Of a stretch of DNA of 64,000 nt, positions 34,304 through 43,542 are shown in pieces (position 1 is the first letter of the stretch; each line of letters opens with the position of its first letter). A program made the translations under genes and the position numbers. This DNA comes from Amycolatopsis nalaikhensis (GTDB lineage Bacteria > Actinomycetota > Actinomycetes > Mycobacteriales > Pseudonocardiaceae). The stretch spans positions 4,595,501-4,659,500 of the forward strand of contig NZ_CP127173.1 in the NCBI RefSeq assembly GCF_030264295.1. Reading direction: 5' to 3'. Under the pieces are notes generated by a model that did no database searches, had not been told where the DNA came from, and worked only from the letters and a program-made list of their open reading frames with translations.

Positions 34304-34981
34304 ATGCGGATCTTGCTCGTCGAGGATGAACGGCGGCTGGCCGAAGCCCTGCGAGCCGGGCTCAGTGCCGAGGGCTATGCCGTCGACGTCGCGCACAACG
34401 GGCGGGATGCCCTCTGGCACGCCGGGGAACACCCCTACTCCGCCATCATCCTCGACATCATGCTGCCCGGGCTGAACGGCTACCGCGTCTGCCGCCGGCT
34501 GCGGGACCAGGGCGACCGCACCCCCATCCTCATGCTCACCGCCAAGGACGGCGAGGACGACGAGATCGAGGCCCTCGACACCGGTGCCGACGACTTCCTC
34601 CCCAAGCCCTTCTCCTACGGCGTCCTCCTCTCTCGGCTGCGCGCGCTCATCCGCCGCGGCGGGGCCACCCGGCCGGGGGTCCTCAAGCTGGGGGACCTCG
34701 AGCTCGACCTGGCCGCCCGGACCTGCCGGCGCGGGACCGCCGACATCGCCCTCACCGGCAAGGAGTTCGCCCTCCTCGCCTACCTCCTGCAACGGCCGGG
34801 GCAGGTCGTCACCAAGGCCGAGCTGCTCGACAACCTCTGGGACTTCGCCGCCTCCGCGACCGCCAACCTGGTCGAAGTGCACGTCAGCGCGTTGCGCCGG
34901 AAGATCGACGTCCCCTTCGGCGTCGAGACCATCCGGACCGTCCGCGGCGCGGGCTACCACGTGGTGACGGCGGGTGCCTGA
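34304..34981 (+). CDS. OmpR/PhoB family response regulator
   Basis: The 225-residue regulator has a receiver domain with acidic pocket E-D (8-9), phospho-acceptor Asp in IILDIMLPG, conserved Thr in MLTAKD and Lys in PKPFSY, then a winged helix with LTGKEFALLAYLLQRPGQVVTKAELLDNLW and NLVEVHVSALRRKI..IRTVRGAGY. It is the DNA-binding partner of the kinase that starts eight bases before its stop. Target genes unknown; the ABC-2 operon upstream is divergent and a candidate. Confidence 0.93.
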   Translation: MRILLVEDERRLAEALRAGLSAEGYAVDVAHNGRDALWHAGEHPYSAIILDIMLPGLNGYRVCRRLRDQGDRTPILMLTAKDGEDDEIEALDTGADDFLPKPFSYGVLLSRLRALIRRGGATRPGVLKLGDLELDLAARTCRRGTADIALTGKEFALLAYLLQRPGQVVTKAELLDNLWDFAASATANLVEVHVSALRRKIDVPFGVETIRTVRGAGYHVVTAGA

Positions 34982-36326
34982 CCTCCGGCGCTCCACCCGG
35001 TTTCGCGTCGCGGTGACGGCCTTCGCCGCTTCCGCCGTGGCGCTCGGTTGCGTGTCCGTTTGGTTCGTGCTCCAGGCGCAGAGCCGTCTCGAGAACACCG
35101 CCGCCCAGCTCGCCGATGCCCACGCCGACGCCATCGTGCAGCTCCTGAACACGGGCGCCCGGCCCGCCGACCTCGCCCTGCTCGTCCGCGACTCGATCTA
35201 CGAGGTCAAAGACCGGAACGGCACGTCGGTCGCCTCTTGCCCGGTCCTGCGCGAAGCGACGCTCGCCGCGTACGACACCGAGATCACGTTGCGGCCCTAC
35301 CAGTACGACCGGTCCGCGCAGGCGTCCGTCGGCTGTGGGCCGGAGCTGCGCGGGCTCGACGACGACCTCGTCCTGCACGTCGTGCACGCCGACAGCGGCG
35401 ACAGCCGCTACGACGTGTTCGCGGGCGTGCAGCTCGACCCCGAAGGCCAGGCGGCGGTCGATTCCGCGCGGACCGTCCTCTTCGCGGGCGTTCCCGTGGT
35501 CGCGCTGCTCATCAGCGTCATCGCGTGGCTCGCCGTCCGGCGGTCGCTGCGCCCGGTCGAGGCCATCCGCGCCGAGGTCGCCGAGATCGGCGCGCACGAC
35601 CTGAGCCGCCGCGTGCCGGACCCGCGCGGCCGCGACGAGATCGCGCGCCTCGCCGGGACCATGAACACCATGCTCGAACGGCTCGACGAAGCCGTCACGC
35701 GGCAGAGCCGGTTCACCTCCGACGCCTCGCACGAGCTGCGCACGCCGCTCGCCTCCCTGCGCACGCAGCTTGAGGTCCTGCTCGCCCATCCCGACCGGCT
35801 CGACTGGCGCCACGCCTGCGAAAACGCCCTGCTCGACGTCACCCGGCTGCAGGACCTCGTCGCCGACCTCGTGCTGCTCGGCAAGCTGGACCACGCCGGA
35901 CCGGACCACCTCGAAGCCGTGCCGCTGTCCGAAGTGGCCGAGGCCGTCGCGGCGGGCCGGGCGGAAGTCGTGGTCGGTGGGACGCCCGTCGTGCGCGGTC
36001 ACCGGTCGCGGCTCGAACGGCTCGTCCGCAACCTCGTGGACAACGCGCGGCGGCACGCCGTGTCCAGGGTCGTCGTCGAGGTGTCCGTTGTGGACGGCTG
36101 GGCCGTGCTGGCGGTCGAGGACGACGGGCCCGGCATCCCCGAAGCGGACCGCGAGCGCGTCTTCGACCGGTTCGTCCGCCTCGACGACGCCCGCGCCCGC
36201 GACGAGGGCGGCTCCGGGCTGGGCCTGGCCATCGTCGCCGACATCGCCCGCGCCCACGGCGGCACGGCCGTGGTCGAACGCGGGAGCCGGTTCGTCGTCC
36301 GGCTCCCGGAGCTGAAGACGTCTTAA
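34974..36326 (+). CDS. Sensor histidine kinase, two-component partner
   Basis: A 450-residue membrane kinase: helices at about 12-32 and 166-186 flank an extracytoplasmic sensor domain with two cysteines (C-P-V and V-G-C-G), followed by HAMP, HisKA with S-D-A-S-H-E-L-R-T-P-L and HATPase boxes N-L-V-D-N-A, DDGPGIP and GSGLGLAI. It senses an unknown signal outside the cell and phosphorylates the adjacent response regulator. GTG start overlaps the regulator gene by eight bases. Confidence 0.93.
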   Translation: MPDLRRSTRFRVAVTAFAASAVALGCVSVWFVLQAQSRLENTAAQLADAHADAIVQLLNTGARPADLALLVRDSIYEVKDRNGTSVASCPVLREATLAAYDTEITLRPYQYDRSAQASVGCGPELRGLDDDLVLHVVHADSGDSRYDVFAGVQLDPEGQAAVDSARTVLFAGVPVVALLISVIAWLAVRRSLRPVEAIRAEVAEIGAHDLSRRVPDPRGRDEIARLAGTMNTMLERLDEAVTRQSRFTSDASHELRTPLASLRTQLEVLLAHPDRLDWRHACENALLDVTRLQDLVADLVLLGKLDHAGPDHLEAVPLSEVAEAVAAGRAEVVVGGTPVVRGHRSRLERLVRNLVDNARRHAVSRVVVEVSVVDGWAVLAVEDDGPGIPEADRERVFDRFVRLDDARARDEGGSGLGLAIVADIARAHGGTAVVERGSRFVVRLPELKTS

Positions 36327-36371
36327 GCCCGCTTCAGGTCCGGTTCAGCGACCGCGCCCGAAGCTCCGGCC

Positions 36372-37574
36372 ATGATCGTTTCCCCATGGCGGCCGCTGAG
36401 CCACGCCGAATACCGGGCGTCCTCGTGGTTCCCCGGCTTGACCGGCCTGCGCGCGCTCGCCGCGCTGGCCGTCGTGTTCTTCCACTACGGCGGTCCGGTC
36501 GTGGACCGGCTGCAGGGCTGGATCGCCGTCCAGCTGTTCTTCGTGCTGTCCGGCTTCCTCATCACGACGCTGGCGCTGCGCGAAGAGGAAAGCACCGGCC
36601 GGATCTCGCTCCGCGCCTTCTACCTCCGGCGGACCTTCCGGATCATGCCGGTGTACTTCCTGTTGCTCGGCCTGACGGCGCTGGCGGTCACGCTCGCCGG
36701 GGCCTACGAGAGCAGCCGCCTGGCCGACGCGATGCCGTTCTACCTGACCTTCTTCAACGAAGTCGTCGACTACAACACGCCGTACCCGACGTCGTGGTCG
36801 CTGGGCGTGGAGGAGAAGTTCTACCTGGTTTGGCCGGCACTGCTCGTGCTGACGTCGTTCGCGAAGACCGGCAGGACCGCGCTGCGCCTGCTGATCGGCG
36901 CGGGCGCGCTCGGCGTCGTGCTGGGCGTCCTGCCGCTGGCGCCTTCGCAGCAGTGGGCGAGCCTGTCCGTGCACTACGGCTCGCTCGTCGTCGGCTGCCT
37001 GCTCGCGCTCGTGCTGCACCACCCGCGCGGGTTCGCCGTGCTGCGCCCGCTGACCAGCCCGGCCGCCGCGGTGGGCGTCGCGCTCGGGTTCTGCGTGCTG
37101 CAGTTCTCGGTGAAGCCATTGGGGCAGGCGTTCGGCGGGCACTGGCAGTTCGTCGTGCCGGTCTACGCCGTGGGGTCGGCGTTGCTGCTCGTGGCGGCGA
37201 TCTCGGCGGGGCCGGTGCGGCGGCTGCTTTCGAGCCGCGTGCTGACGTTCATCGGCGACCGGTCCTACGCGCTCTACCTCGCGCAGACGGGCGCGGCGGG
37301 CGTGACCGGCCTGCTGCTGCCGACCGGGCTGGGCAAGGCCGTCGCGACGTCCGCCGTCGCGCTGCTCTTCGCCTGCGCGCTGCGGCGGTGGGTCGAGCTG
37401 CCCGCGATCGCGTTCGGCCGGAGCCGGCGCAAAGAGAACGGGCCCCGGCCGCGACGCGACCGGGACCCGCTCGGGTGGAGTGAGGTCAGGCGAGGACGGT
37501 GTCCAGCGGCGTGTGGGGCAGGTCGTGCGCGACCGCGACCGGGCCGTTGGTCAGGGCGCCCGCGTGCGTGTTGA
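36372..37574 (+). CDS. Acyltransferase 3 family membrane protein
   Basis: About 400 residues; the family signature GLTGLRALAALAVVFFHYG holds the catalytic histidine near residue 38, followed by VQLFFVLSGFLIT, RRTFRIMPVYFLLL and YPTSWSLGVEEKFYLVWP. Around ten helices. Such proteins O-acylate surface sugars, lipids or antibiotics. The last about 45 residues (from RSRRKENGPRPRR) are read across an inverted repeat near 37440-37475 and then antisense to alanine dehydrogenase, so the true end may be earlier or altered by an indel. Confidence 0.85.
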   Translation: MIVSPWRPLSHAEYRASSWFPGLTGLRALAALAVVFFHYGGPVVDRLQGWIAVQLFFVLSGFLITTLALREEESTGRISLRAFYLRRTFRIMPVYFLLLGLTALAVTLAGAYESSRLADAMPFYLTFFNEVVDYNTPYPTSWSLGVEEKFYLVWPALLVLTSFAKTGRTALRLLIGAGALGVVLGVLPLAPSQQWASLSVHYGSLVVGCLLALVLHHPRGFAVLRPLTSPAAAVGVALGFCVLQFSVKPLGQAFGGHWQFVVPVYAVGSALLLVAAISAGPVRRLLSSRVLTFIGDRSYALYLAQTGAAGVTGLLLPTGLGKAVATSAVALLFACALRRWVELPAIAFGRSRRKENGPRPRRDRDPLGWSEVRRGRCPAACGAGRARPRPGRWSGRPRAC

Positions 37575-38601
37575 GGCCCTTCGCCAGCGCGGCGTCGGCC
37601 TGCAGCGCGGCCTTCCAGCCGTGCTCGGCCAGCTGGACCGCGTACGGCAGCGTGACGTTCGTGAGGCCGTAGGTCGACGTCCGCGGCACCGCGCCCGGCA
37701 TGTTCGCGACGCAGTAGAAGACGGACTCGTGCACGGTGTAGGTCGGCTCGTCGTGCGTGGTCGGCCGCGAGTCGGCGAAGCAGCCGCCCTGGTCGATCGC
37801 GATGTCGACGAGCACGCTGCCCGGCTTCATGCGCGCGACGAGGTCGTTCGAGACCAGCTTCGGTGCCTTCGCACCCGGCACGAGCACCGCGCCGATGACG
37901 AGGTCGGCCTGCAGCACGGACTCCTCGACCGACAGGCGGTTCGACGTCACCGTGCGGATGCGGCCGCCGAAGTCGTTGTCGATCTGGCGGAGGCGGTCGA
38001 CGTTGGTGTCCAGGATCTCGACGTCCGAGCCGAGGCCCAGCGCGACGCGGGCGGCGTTGAGGCCTGCGACGCCGCCGCCGATGACGACGACACGCGCCGG
38101 GTGGACGCCGGGGATGCCGCCGGGCAGGACACCGCGCCCGCCGCTCGGCTTCATCAGGGAGAACGCGCCGACCTGCGGGGCCAGCCGGCCCGCGACCTCG
38201 GACATCGGGGCGAGCAGCGGCAGCGCGCCGTTCGCGGTCTGCACGGTCTCGTAGGCGATCGCGGTGGTGCCGGCGGCCAGCAGCGCGTCGGTCAGCGGCC
38301 GGTCGGCGGCGATGTGCAGGTAGGTGAAGAGGACCTGGTCGGCCCGCAGCCGGGGGTACTCCTCGGCGATCGGCTCCTTGACCTTGAGGACGAGCTCGCC
38401 CTCGGCCCACGTCTCGTCGGCGGTGGCGAGGATCTTCGCGCCGGCGGCGACGTACTCCTCGTCGGTGATGGACGAGCCGACGCCGGCGCCGGTCTCGACG
38501 AAGACGTCGTGCCCGCGGCCGACCAGCTCGTGGACCCCGGCCGGGGTCAGCGCGACCCGGTATTCGTGCTTCTTGATCTCACGGGGAACGGCGATACGCA
38601 C
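37486..38601 (-). CDS. ald: Alanine dehydrogenase
   Basis: A 371-residue enzyme with RIAVPREIKKHEYRVALTPAGV at the start, the substrate-binding lysine in LKVKEPI, the catalytic histidine in FTYLHIAADRPL, the Rossmann loop VVVIGGGVAGLNAARVALGLG and AIDQGGCFADSRPT. It interconverts alanine with pyruvate and ammonia using NAD. GTG at 38601 follows a perfect AGGAGG. In other actinobacteria ald is induced by alanine through an Lrp-type regulator; none is adjacent. Confidence 0.95.
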   Translation of the reverse strand: MRIAVPREIKKHEYRVALTPAGVHELVGRGHDVFVETGAGVGSSITDEEYVAAGAKILATADETWAEGELVLKVKEPIAEEYPRLRADQVLFTYLHIAADRPLTDALLAAGTTAIAYETVQTANGALPLLAPMSEVAGRLAPQVGAFSLMKPSGGRGVLPGGIPGVHPARVVVIGGGVAGLNAARVALGLGSDVEILDTNVDRLRQIDNDFGGRIRTVTSNRLSVEESVLQADLVIGAVLVPGAKAPKLVSNDLVARMKPGSVLVDIAIDQGGCFADSRPTTHDEPTYTVHESVFYCVANMPGAVPRTSTYGLTNVTLPYAVQLAEHGWKAALQADAALAKGLNTHAGALTNGPVAVAHDLPHTPLDTVLA

Positions 38602-38736
38602 GGTCGGCCTCCTGGGTCGGTCCGCGTCCGGAATCGGGGCGGTGTTGCCACTCACGGTGAACCACCCGGACGGCGGTGTCATCGTGCTGCGCGGACAGTT
38701 CTTTTCGGCATTCGTGGTTCGCTGCGGACAAAGGCC

Positions 38737-38767
38737 TTGACCTCGATCTTGCTGGAGGTTGCAGCGT
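38737..38767 (+). promoter_or_regulatory. MerR-type promoter/operator of the quinone oxidoreductase gene
   Basis: TTGACC (38737-38742) is followed after a long 19-base spacer by CAGCGT (38762-38767). The spacer holds ACCTC-N10-GAGGT (38740-38759), the dyad typical of MerR-family activators, which act on promoters with 19-20-base spacers. Transcription would start within a base or two of the ATG at 38774, making a leaderless mRNA. No merR gene is in this window. Confidence 0.6.
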
Positions 38768-38773
38768 GAGCGC

Positions 38774-39709
38774 ATGCGAGCGGTGTGGTTGAGAGAGTTC
38801 GGCGGGCCGGAAGTGCTGGTCCCGGGGGAGGCGCCGGACCCGGTCCCGGGGCCCGGTCAGGTGCTGGTGGAGGTGGCGTTCGCGAACACCACCTTCGTCG
38901 AGACGCAGTTCCGGGCGGGCGCGCCGGGGCCGTTCCGCGCGTCGCCGCCGCTGATCCCCGGCAACGGCGTCGGCGGCGTGATCAGCGTCGTCGGCCCGGG
39001 CGTGGACCCGGGACTGGCCGGGCAGCGGGTGGTGACGTCGACCGGTGGGTCCGGCGGGTACGCCGAGCGCGTCGCGGTCGACGCGGCGGCGGTGTTCCCG
39101 GTGCCCGAAGGACTGGCCCTCGACGCGGCGGTGGCCGTGCTCGCGGACGGCCGGACGGCGACCGGCCTGATCCACGCCACGGCGGTCCGGCCGGGCGAGC
39201 GGGTCCTGGTCGAGGCGGCGGCGGGCGGTGTCGGGAGCCTGCTGGTGCAGCTGGCGAAGGCGGCGGGGGCGTCAGTGGTCGGCGCGGCGGGCGGGAAGCT
39301 CGAGCGGGTCCGCGCGCTCGGTGCCGACCTCGCCGTCGACTACCGCGAGCCGGACTGGACGTCTTCGGTCGGCGAGGTGGACGTGGTCTTCGACGGCGTG
39401 GGCGGCGAGATCGGCACGGCGGCGTTCGGGCTGCTGCGGCGCGGCGGCCGCATGGCGGTGTACGGCCTGGCGGGTGGTTCGTGGACGGAAGTGTCCGAAG
39501 AGGACGCGGCGGCCCGCGGTGTCTCGCTGGTGCGGTCGATCGGAAGTCCGGCGGAGATGCGGGCGTTCACGGAATCGGCGTTGTCCGAAGCGGCGGTGGG
39601 CCGCCTGGTCCCGGTGATCGGGCAGCGCTTCCCGCTGGAGAAGGCGGCGGACGCCCACGCGGCGATCGAGTCCCGCACCACGATCGGCAAAACCCTGCTG
39701 GTCGCGTGA
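38774..39709 (+). CDS. NADPH:quinone oxidoreductase-like MDR protein
   Basis: A 311-residue medium-chain reductase without zinc ligands: MRAVWLREFGGPEVL opening, LIPGNGVGGVISVVG, and the dinucleotide loop ERVLVEAAAGGVGSLLVQLAKAAGASVVGAA (A-x-x-G-x-x-G type for NADPH), ending ARTTIGKTLL-like ESRTTIGKTLLVA. It likely reduces quinones or enals and protects against electrophiles. The MerR-type promoter and leaderless start suggest induction by a toxic or redox compound. Confidence 0.88.
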   Translation: MRAVWLREFGGPEVLVPGEAPDPVPGPGQVLVEVAFANTTFVETQFRAGAPGPFRASPPLIPGNGVGGVISVVGPGVDPGLAGQRVVTSTGGSGGYAERVAVDAAAVFPVPEGLALDAAVAVLADGRTATGLIHATAVRPGERVLVEAAAGGVGSLLVQLAKAAGASVVGAAGGKLERVRALGADLAVDYREPDWTSSVGEVDVVFDGVGGEIGTAAFGLLRRGGRMAVYGLAGGSWTEVSEEDAAARGVSLVRSIGSPAEMRAFTESALSEAAVGRLVPVIGQRFPLEKAADAHAAIESRTTIGKTLLVA

Positions 39710-39712
39710 ACG

Positions 39713-39763
39713 CCATGAGGGGCCCCTTCACGGACTCAAAAGCCGTGAAGGGGCCCCTCATGG
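39713..39763. terminator. Perfect 21-bp hairpin between convergent genes
   Basis: CCATGAGGGGCCCCTTCACGG and its exact reverse complement flank the 9-base loop ACTCAAAAG (the arms are 39713-39733 and 39743-39763). It lies three bases after the reductase stop and eight before the protease end. The AAGGGGCC core is similar to the repeat at 54723-54805, so it may be a simple member of the same repeat family. Confidence 0.85.
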
Positions 39764-39770
39764 ACGGAGG

Positions 39771-40682
39771 TCAGGCGCGGTAGGCCGACCAGGAGCTGTT
39801 CATCCGCGTGGCCTGGCCCGGGGTGAACTCGTACATGCAGCTGTCGTAGCTGTAGTCCATGAAGTTGTGCACCGGGTCCTTGCCCGTCGACGTGCAGGTG
39901 TCCTTGTTCGTCGGGCAGCCGGACGTCGCCGTCGCTTCGGCGGGGGTGTCCGACACGTAGTCGCCCGAACCGGAGCAGCCGCCCTGGAACGTGTGGTACA
40001 GGCCCATCCAGTGGCCGACTTCGTGGGTGGCCGTGTCGCCCTCGTTGTAGTTCGTCGCCGAGCGGCCCGGGAGCGACTCGTCGAGGATCACGACGCCGTC
40101 CATCTTCGGCTTGGACTTGTAGTTCCACGGGAACGTCGCCCAGCCCAGCAAGTCGTCGCCGAGGTTGGCCGTGTAGATGTTCAGCGCGTTCGCGCCGCCC
40201 TTGTGCAGCGCGTTCTTCATGTTGCGCTCGGCCGAGGTGCCGTCGGTGATGCCGTTGTACCAGGTCGAGTTGTTCGTGTAGTCCGTGCTCACCAGCGTGA
40301 AGCTGAAGCCGCTGGACGCGTACGCGCTGTTGAGCACCGAGATCTGCTTGCTGATCGTCGCCGACGGCAGGTTGCCCGCCGAACCGCTCGTGATCACGTG
40401 GAAGTAGACCGGGATCGACACCGCGTTCAGCGCCGACGTCGTGGGCTTGCCCGAGAGCTTGCTCTGCATGTCCGCCTCGACGCGGGCGGCTTCGGCGGGC
40501 GACAGGCTGTCGGCGTGGCCGTCCTTGCTGCGGTCCGCGGACTGGGTCGGGGTGAAGCAGTCACCGGACGGCGCCGCGACGGCGCTGCCGGCGGTGGTGC
40601 CGGGCACGACCAGGGCGACCAGGGAGAGCGCGGACACCGCACCCAGCTTGACGGCTCTGCGAACCCGCTCGGAACTGCTCAT
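39771..40682 (-). CDS. Secreted zinc metalloprotease, M43 (pappalysin-like)
   Basis: A 303-residue secreted protein: signal peptide to about residue 37 (ALSLVALVVPGTTAGSAVAA), propeptide, then the extended zinc motif HEVGHWMGLYH and a Met-turn in NFMDYSYDSCM. The cysteine pairs around CSGSGDYVSDTP and SGCPTNKDTC are typical of the cytophagalysin/M43B group, which cleaves extracellular proteins. GGAGGAG precedes the ATG at 40682. It ends just before a long shared hairpin. Confidence 0.92.
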   Translation of the reverse strand: MSSSERVRRAVKLGAVSALSLVALVVPGTTAGSAVAAPSGDCFTPTQSADRSKDGHADSLSPAEAARVEADMQSKLSGKPTTSALNAVSIPVYFHVITSGSAGNLPSATISKQISVLNSAYASSGFSFTLVSTDYTNNSTWYNGITDGTSAERNMKNALHKGGANALNIYTANLGDDLLGWATFPWNYKSKPKMDGVVILDESLPGRSATNYNEGDTATHEVGHWMGLYHTFQGGCSGSGDYVSDTPAEATATSGCPTNKDTCTSTGKDPVHNFMDYSYDSCMYEFTPGQATRMNSSWSAYRA

Positions 40683-40844
40683 GGACACTCCTCCGCGACG
40701 ACCCGGCCACTCCGGGTGGTGCAGAGAACCTGCGCCAGGGAATCGCCGGAATCCACCACCTTTCGGCTGGAAAAGACAATCCGAACGATCGGCGCGATCC
40801 ATGCGGAGTAACGCATAAGTCCGACGTTGGGCCGAACGGAGCAG

Positions 40845-42400
40845 TCAGCTCCAGCGCAAGGCCACCAGCTGGGTGAGCAGGGCCAGCCGGACGTCGGGGT
40901 CGTCGAGGTCCAGCGGCACCAACTCGAGGAGCTTCCGCATCCGGTAGCGCAGGGTGTTGGGGTGGATCCGCAGCTCCCGCGCCGCCGCGCGCGGGTCGCC
41001 CGGGTGCCGCAGCCACTCGTAGAGCGTCTCGACGTAGCCGGCCTTGCCCGATTCGTCGTGCGCGCGCAGGGCGCCGAGCGGGCCGACTCCGCGACCTTCG
41101 CCGCGATCGCCGCCGTCGCGCCGCGGTGCAGCGTCAACGCCGTCCAGGCTTCGTCGAACGCGATCACGCGCTCGTCGAGGAGCTCGGCGCGCAGCAGGCC
41201 GAGCGCTTCGTCGGCCTGGGCGCGCGACGCCGACAGGTCGCCGATCTCGCCGGGCGCGCCGGCCGCCGCTCGCGGGGCGCCGCCGCGCCGGGACGCCGGT
41301 TGCGCGGCGATCGCGTGCCGCAGCTCGGCCCAGCCGCCGGGACCGGGCCGGTCCGGGACCACGGCGTAGAGCAGCCCGCCCAGCTCGGTCGCCACCGGAC
41401 GGCTGCCGATGCCCTGGGAGATCCGTTCGAGCAGCGCGAGCCGCAGGCCCTCGGCGTCGCGGCCGTCGCCGCCGGTGACCTCGATGACGACCACGCGGTG
41501 CGGCTCGTCGGAGAGGTCGAGCTCGGCCATCGCCTTCCGCGGGTTGGCCCGGCCTTCGAGCACGGTGCGCAGCAGTTCGGCCGACGCGCGGCGCTGCGCG
41601 TCGGTGTGCGCGCGCCGCCTCAGCAAGTGCAGCGCGACGACGGGAGCGGCGTCGGCGAAGGCGGCCGCGCGTTCGTCGGAGACGGGCCCGGCGACGACCG
41701 CCCACATCGAGCCGAGCAGTTCCCCGCCCATCCGGATCGGCACGATCAGCCGCGGCAGGGTGCCGTCGCGCTGGGCGGGCACGAAGATCGTCTGCCGCCC
41801 GCGCGAGAGCTCGCGGAACACCCCGCGCGACCGGAAGCGCGCGAGCACGTCGTCCGGGATCCGGCGGCCCATGATGGTGGCGACGCGCGCGGGGTCGGTG
41901 AGGTCCTGGCGCGCGGAGTAGGCGAGCACGCGCGAGTTGGTGTCCTCGATGGTCACCGGAGCGTCCACAACGGACGCGACGGCGTCGGCCAGCCGGAACA
42001 GGTCGCCGGAGCCGGGATCGAGGTCTTCGGACTCGTCGGCGAGCGCGTCGAGGACGGTCCGCAGCAGCCAGACGAGCTGCGCCCACGACGTCGCGGCGTG
42101 CACCTGGACGAGCGCGATGCCGTGGGTCTTGGCGGCCCGCTTGACGGCGGGTTTCGCGGCGAGCGGCGGCTTGAGCAGCACAGCGGCGGCGCCCTGCTCG
42201 GCGCTGTGCGCGACCAGCCGGGCGGCGTCTTCGGGCCCGGTGGTGGCGACCCCGAGCACGAGATCCCCGGCGGCGAGGGTGACGGCGCCCCCGGGTTCGG
42301 CGATCACGACGTCGGCGACCGCGGGGGAGTCGTCGGGCACCTGGAGCGCGTGGAGCAGCGTCGGTCCCACCCGGTCGACCACGCTGCGCACGGAAACCAC
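40845..42400 (-). pseudogene. PucR-family regulator, frameshifted near 41078-41083
   Basis: From a GTG at 42400 the frame encodes a PucR-type regulator: an N-terminal PucR-like sensor, GAF-like middle (DAPVTIEDTNSRVLAYSA) and CdaR-type GGDEF-like region (HRVVVIEVTGGDGRDAEGLRLALLERI). At about 41080 the frame changes: the first frame reads ...KVAESARSAPCARTT, while the next frame continues LGALRAHDESGKAGYVETLY then RAAARELRIHPNTLRYRMRK, the expected C-terminal helix-turn-helix, to a TGA at 40845. One missing base in the gene explains it. Either a genuine null allele lacking its DNA-binding domain or a sequencing error. Confidence 0.8.
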
Positions 42401-42575
42401 GGGGCCATTCTCGCCGAGAACCCGGTCGGCGGCTCGTGGAGGTGAGGGGACACGCGCGGATCGTCGAGTCCGGCTTGGCCAGCCCACCGGCTTCGGCCTG
42501 GTGCTCGGCCGCCGGTAGGGGCCTGCCGGGGCGACGGCGGGCGGACACTCGCCGCCCCGGCAGGCGATCTCGGGG

Positions 42576-42919
42576 TCAGAGCTCCTGGCTCTTGACCACT
42601 CGGCGGGCCGCCGCGAGAGCATGCCGATGTTCACCGACTTCGGGCAGACCACCACCGCCACCACCTCCGCGTTTCGGTTGTCGCGGATGAACAGGTGGGT
42701 CAGGTTGAGGCCTTCGTCGCCGAGGACGACCATGAGCGCCGGCCGGTCGACCGAGTAGACGGCCAGGTAGCCGCCGCTGCTGTGGACCACCGCCTGGCGG
42801 AACGCGCCTTGGCCGGCCGCGGCGGCCGTGGTGTGCGCGAGGCCGAGGTGCGCGGCCGCGAGCGCGGAGACGCCCTCGGGGTCGATCCGCGCTTCGGCCA
42901 CGATGAGCAGGCCGTCCAC
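42576..42919 (-). pseudogene. Remnant of a roadblock/LC7-domain protein
   Basis: The frame GVDGLLIVAEARIDPEGVSALAAAHLGLAH..GQGAFRQAVVHSSGGYLAVYSVDRPALMVVLGDEGLNLTHLFIRDNRN is a roadblock/LC7 domain, which normally binds small GTPases or regulates gliding and signalling. It lacks the usual first 20 or so residues and follows a stop codon in the same frame; downstream it runs without a stop into the pucR frame. The stop at 42576 belongs to another frame. This looks like a gene that lost its start and its end. Confidence 0.6.
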
Positions 42920-42940
42920 CCCCGGCCACCAGGGTGTCGG

Positions 42941-43424
42941 TCACCCCGCGGCACCGGAAACCACCGCGAGCAGGCCGTCGCCGACCATGCGCGACATCTC
43001 GACGGTCACCGGGAAGACGTTGCGCCCCAACAGGAACTCGATGTCCCGTGCTCAGCGGCGGTCGTCCGCGGCGGTGATTGATCGTGCCCGCCGCGATGGC
43101 GAACGCGCCGTCCTGGGCGGCCATCGTCGCGACCAGCCGCAGTTCCGTGCCGCCGATCCCGGCCCCGGTGAGCAGCTCGCCGTCCGGGGTCGAGCCGTCC
43201 GCGCGCAGGACCGCCGACCAGTCCGCGTCGGTGATCCGGCCGGACCGCTGCAGCAGGGTGCCGAGCCCGGGCGCACCCGAGCTGTCGACCGCGTCTTCTC
43301 GCAGGTGGAGCACTCCGCCGGGACGGCCGGCGAGGTAGAGCGAGCCGGTGATCCGGTCGGCGCGGCAGGTGCCCAGCGCCCAGGCGAGGAAGTCCGGCGA
43401 AGACCGCGACTGGCTACCGTTCAC
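42941..43424 (-). pseudogene. Remnant of a DUF4388-type protein
   Basis: From a GTG at 43424 (after AGGGAG) the frame encodes DFLAWALGTCRADRITGSLYLAGRPGGVLHLREDAV..GLGTLLQRSGRITDADWSAVL, as in DUF4388-like actinobacterial proteins paired with roadblock genes. After AAQDGAFAIAAGTI the meaningful frame switches: RDIEFLLGRNVFPVTVEMSRMVGDGLLAVVSGAAG then TGA at 42943-42941 is the expected C-terminal winged helix. An internal stretch appears deleted with a change of frame. The neighbouring roadblock gene is damaged too. Confidence 0.6.
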
Positions 43425-43542
43425 CGTGCTCCCTGGCGGTTTCCGGAAATGGGTACGCGTCCCGGTGAAGATCGCTTTCGCTGTTCGGGAGGCCGCCGAC
43501 TCTATGGCATCCCGCTCCGCCGCCCCAGCCTTTTCCCCCGAA

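Noticed and set aside
40679..42919. Single 746-codon protein joining roadblock, PucR and a tail
   Set aside because: It is an artefact of lost stops and a frameshift; its end is read out of frame with the true PucR helix-turn-helix.
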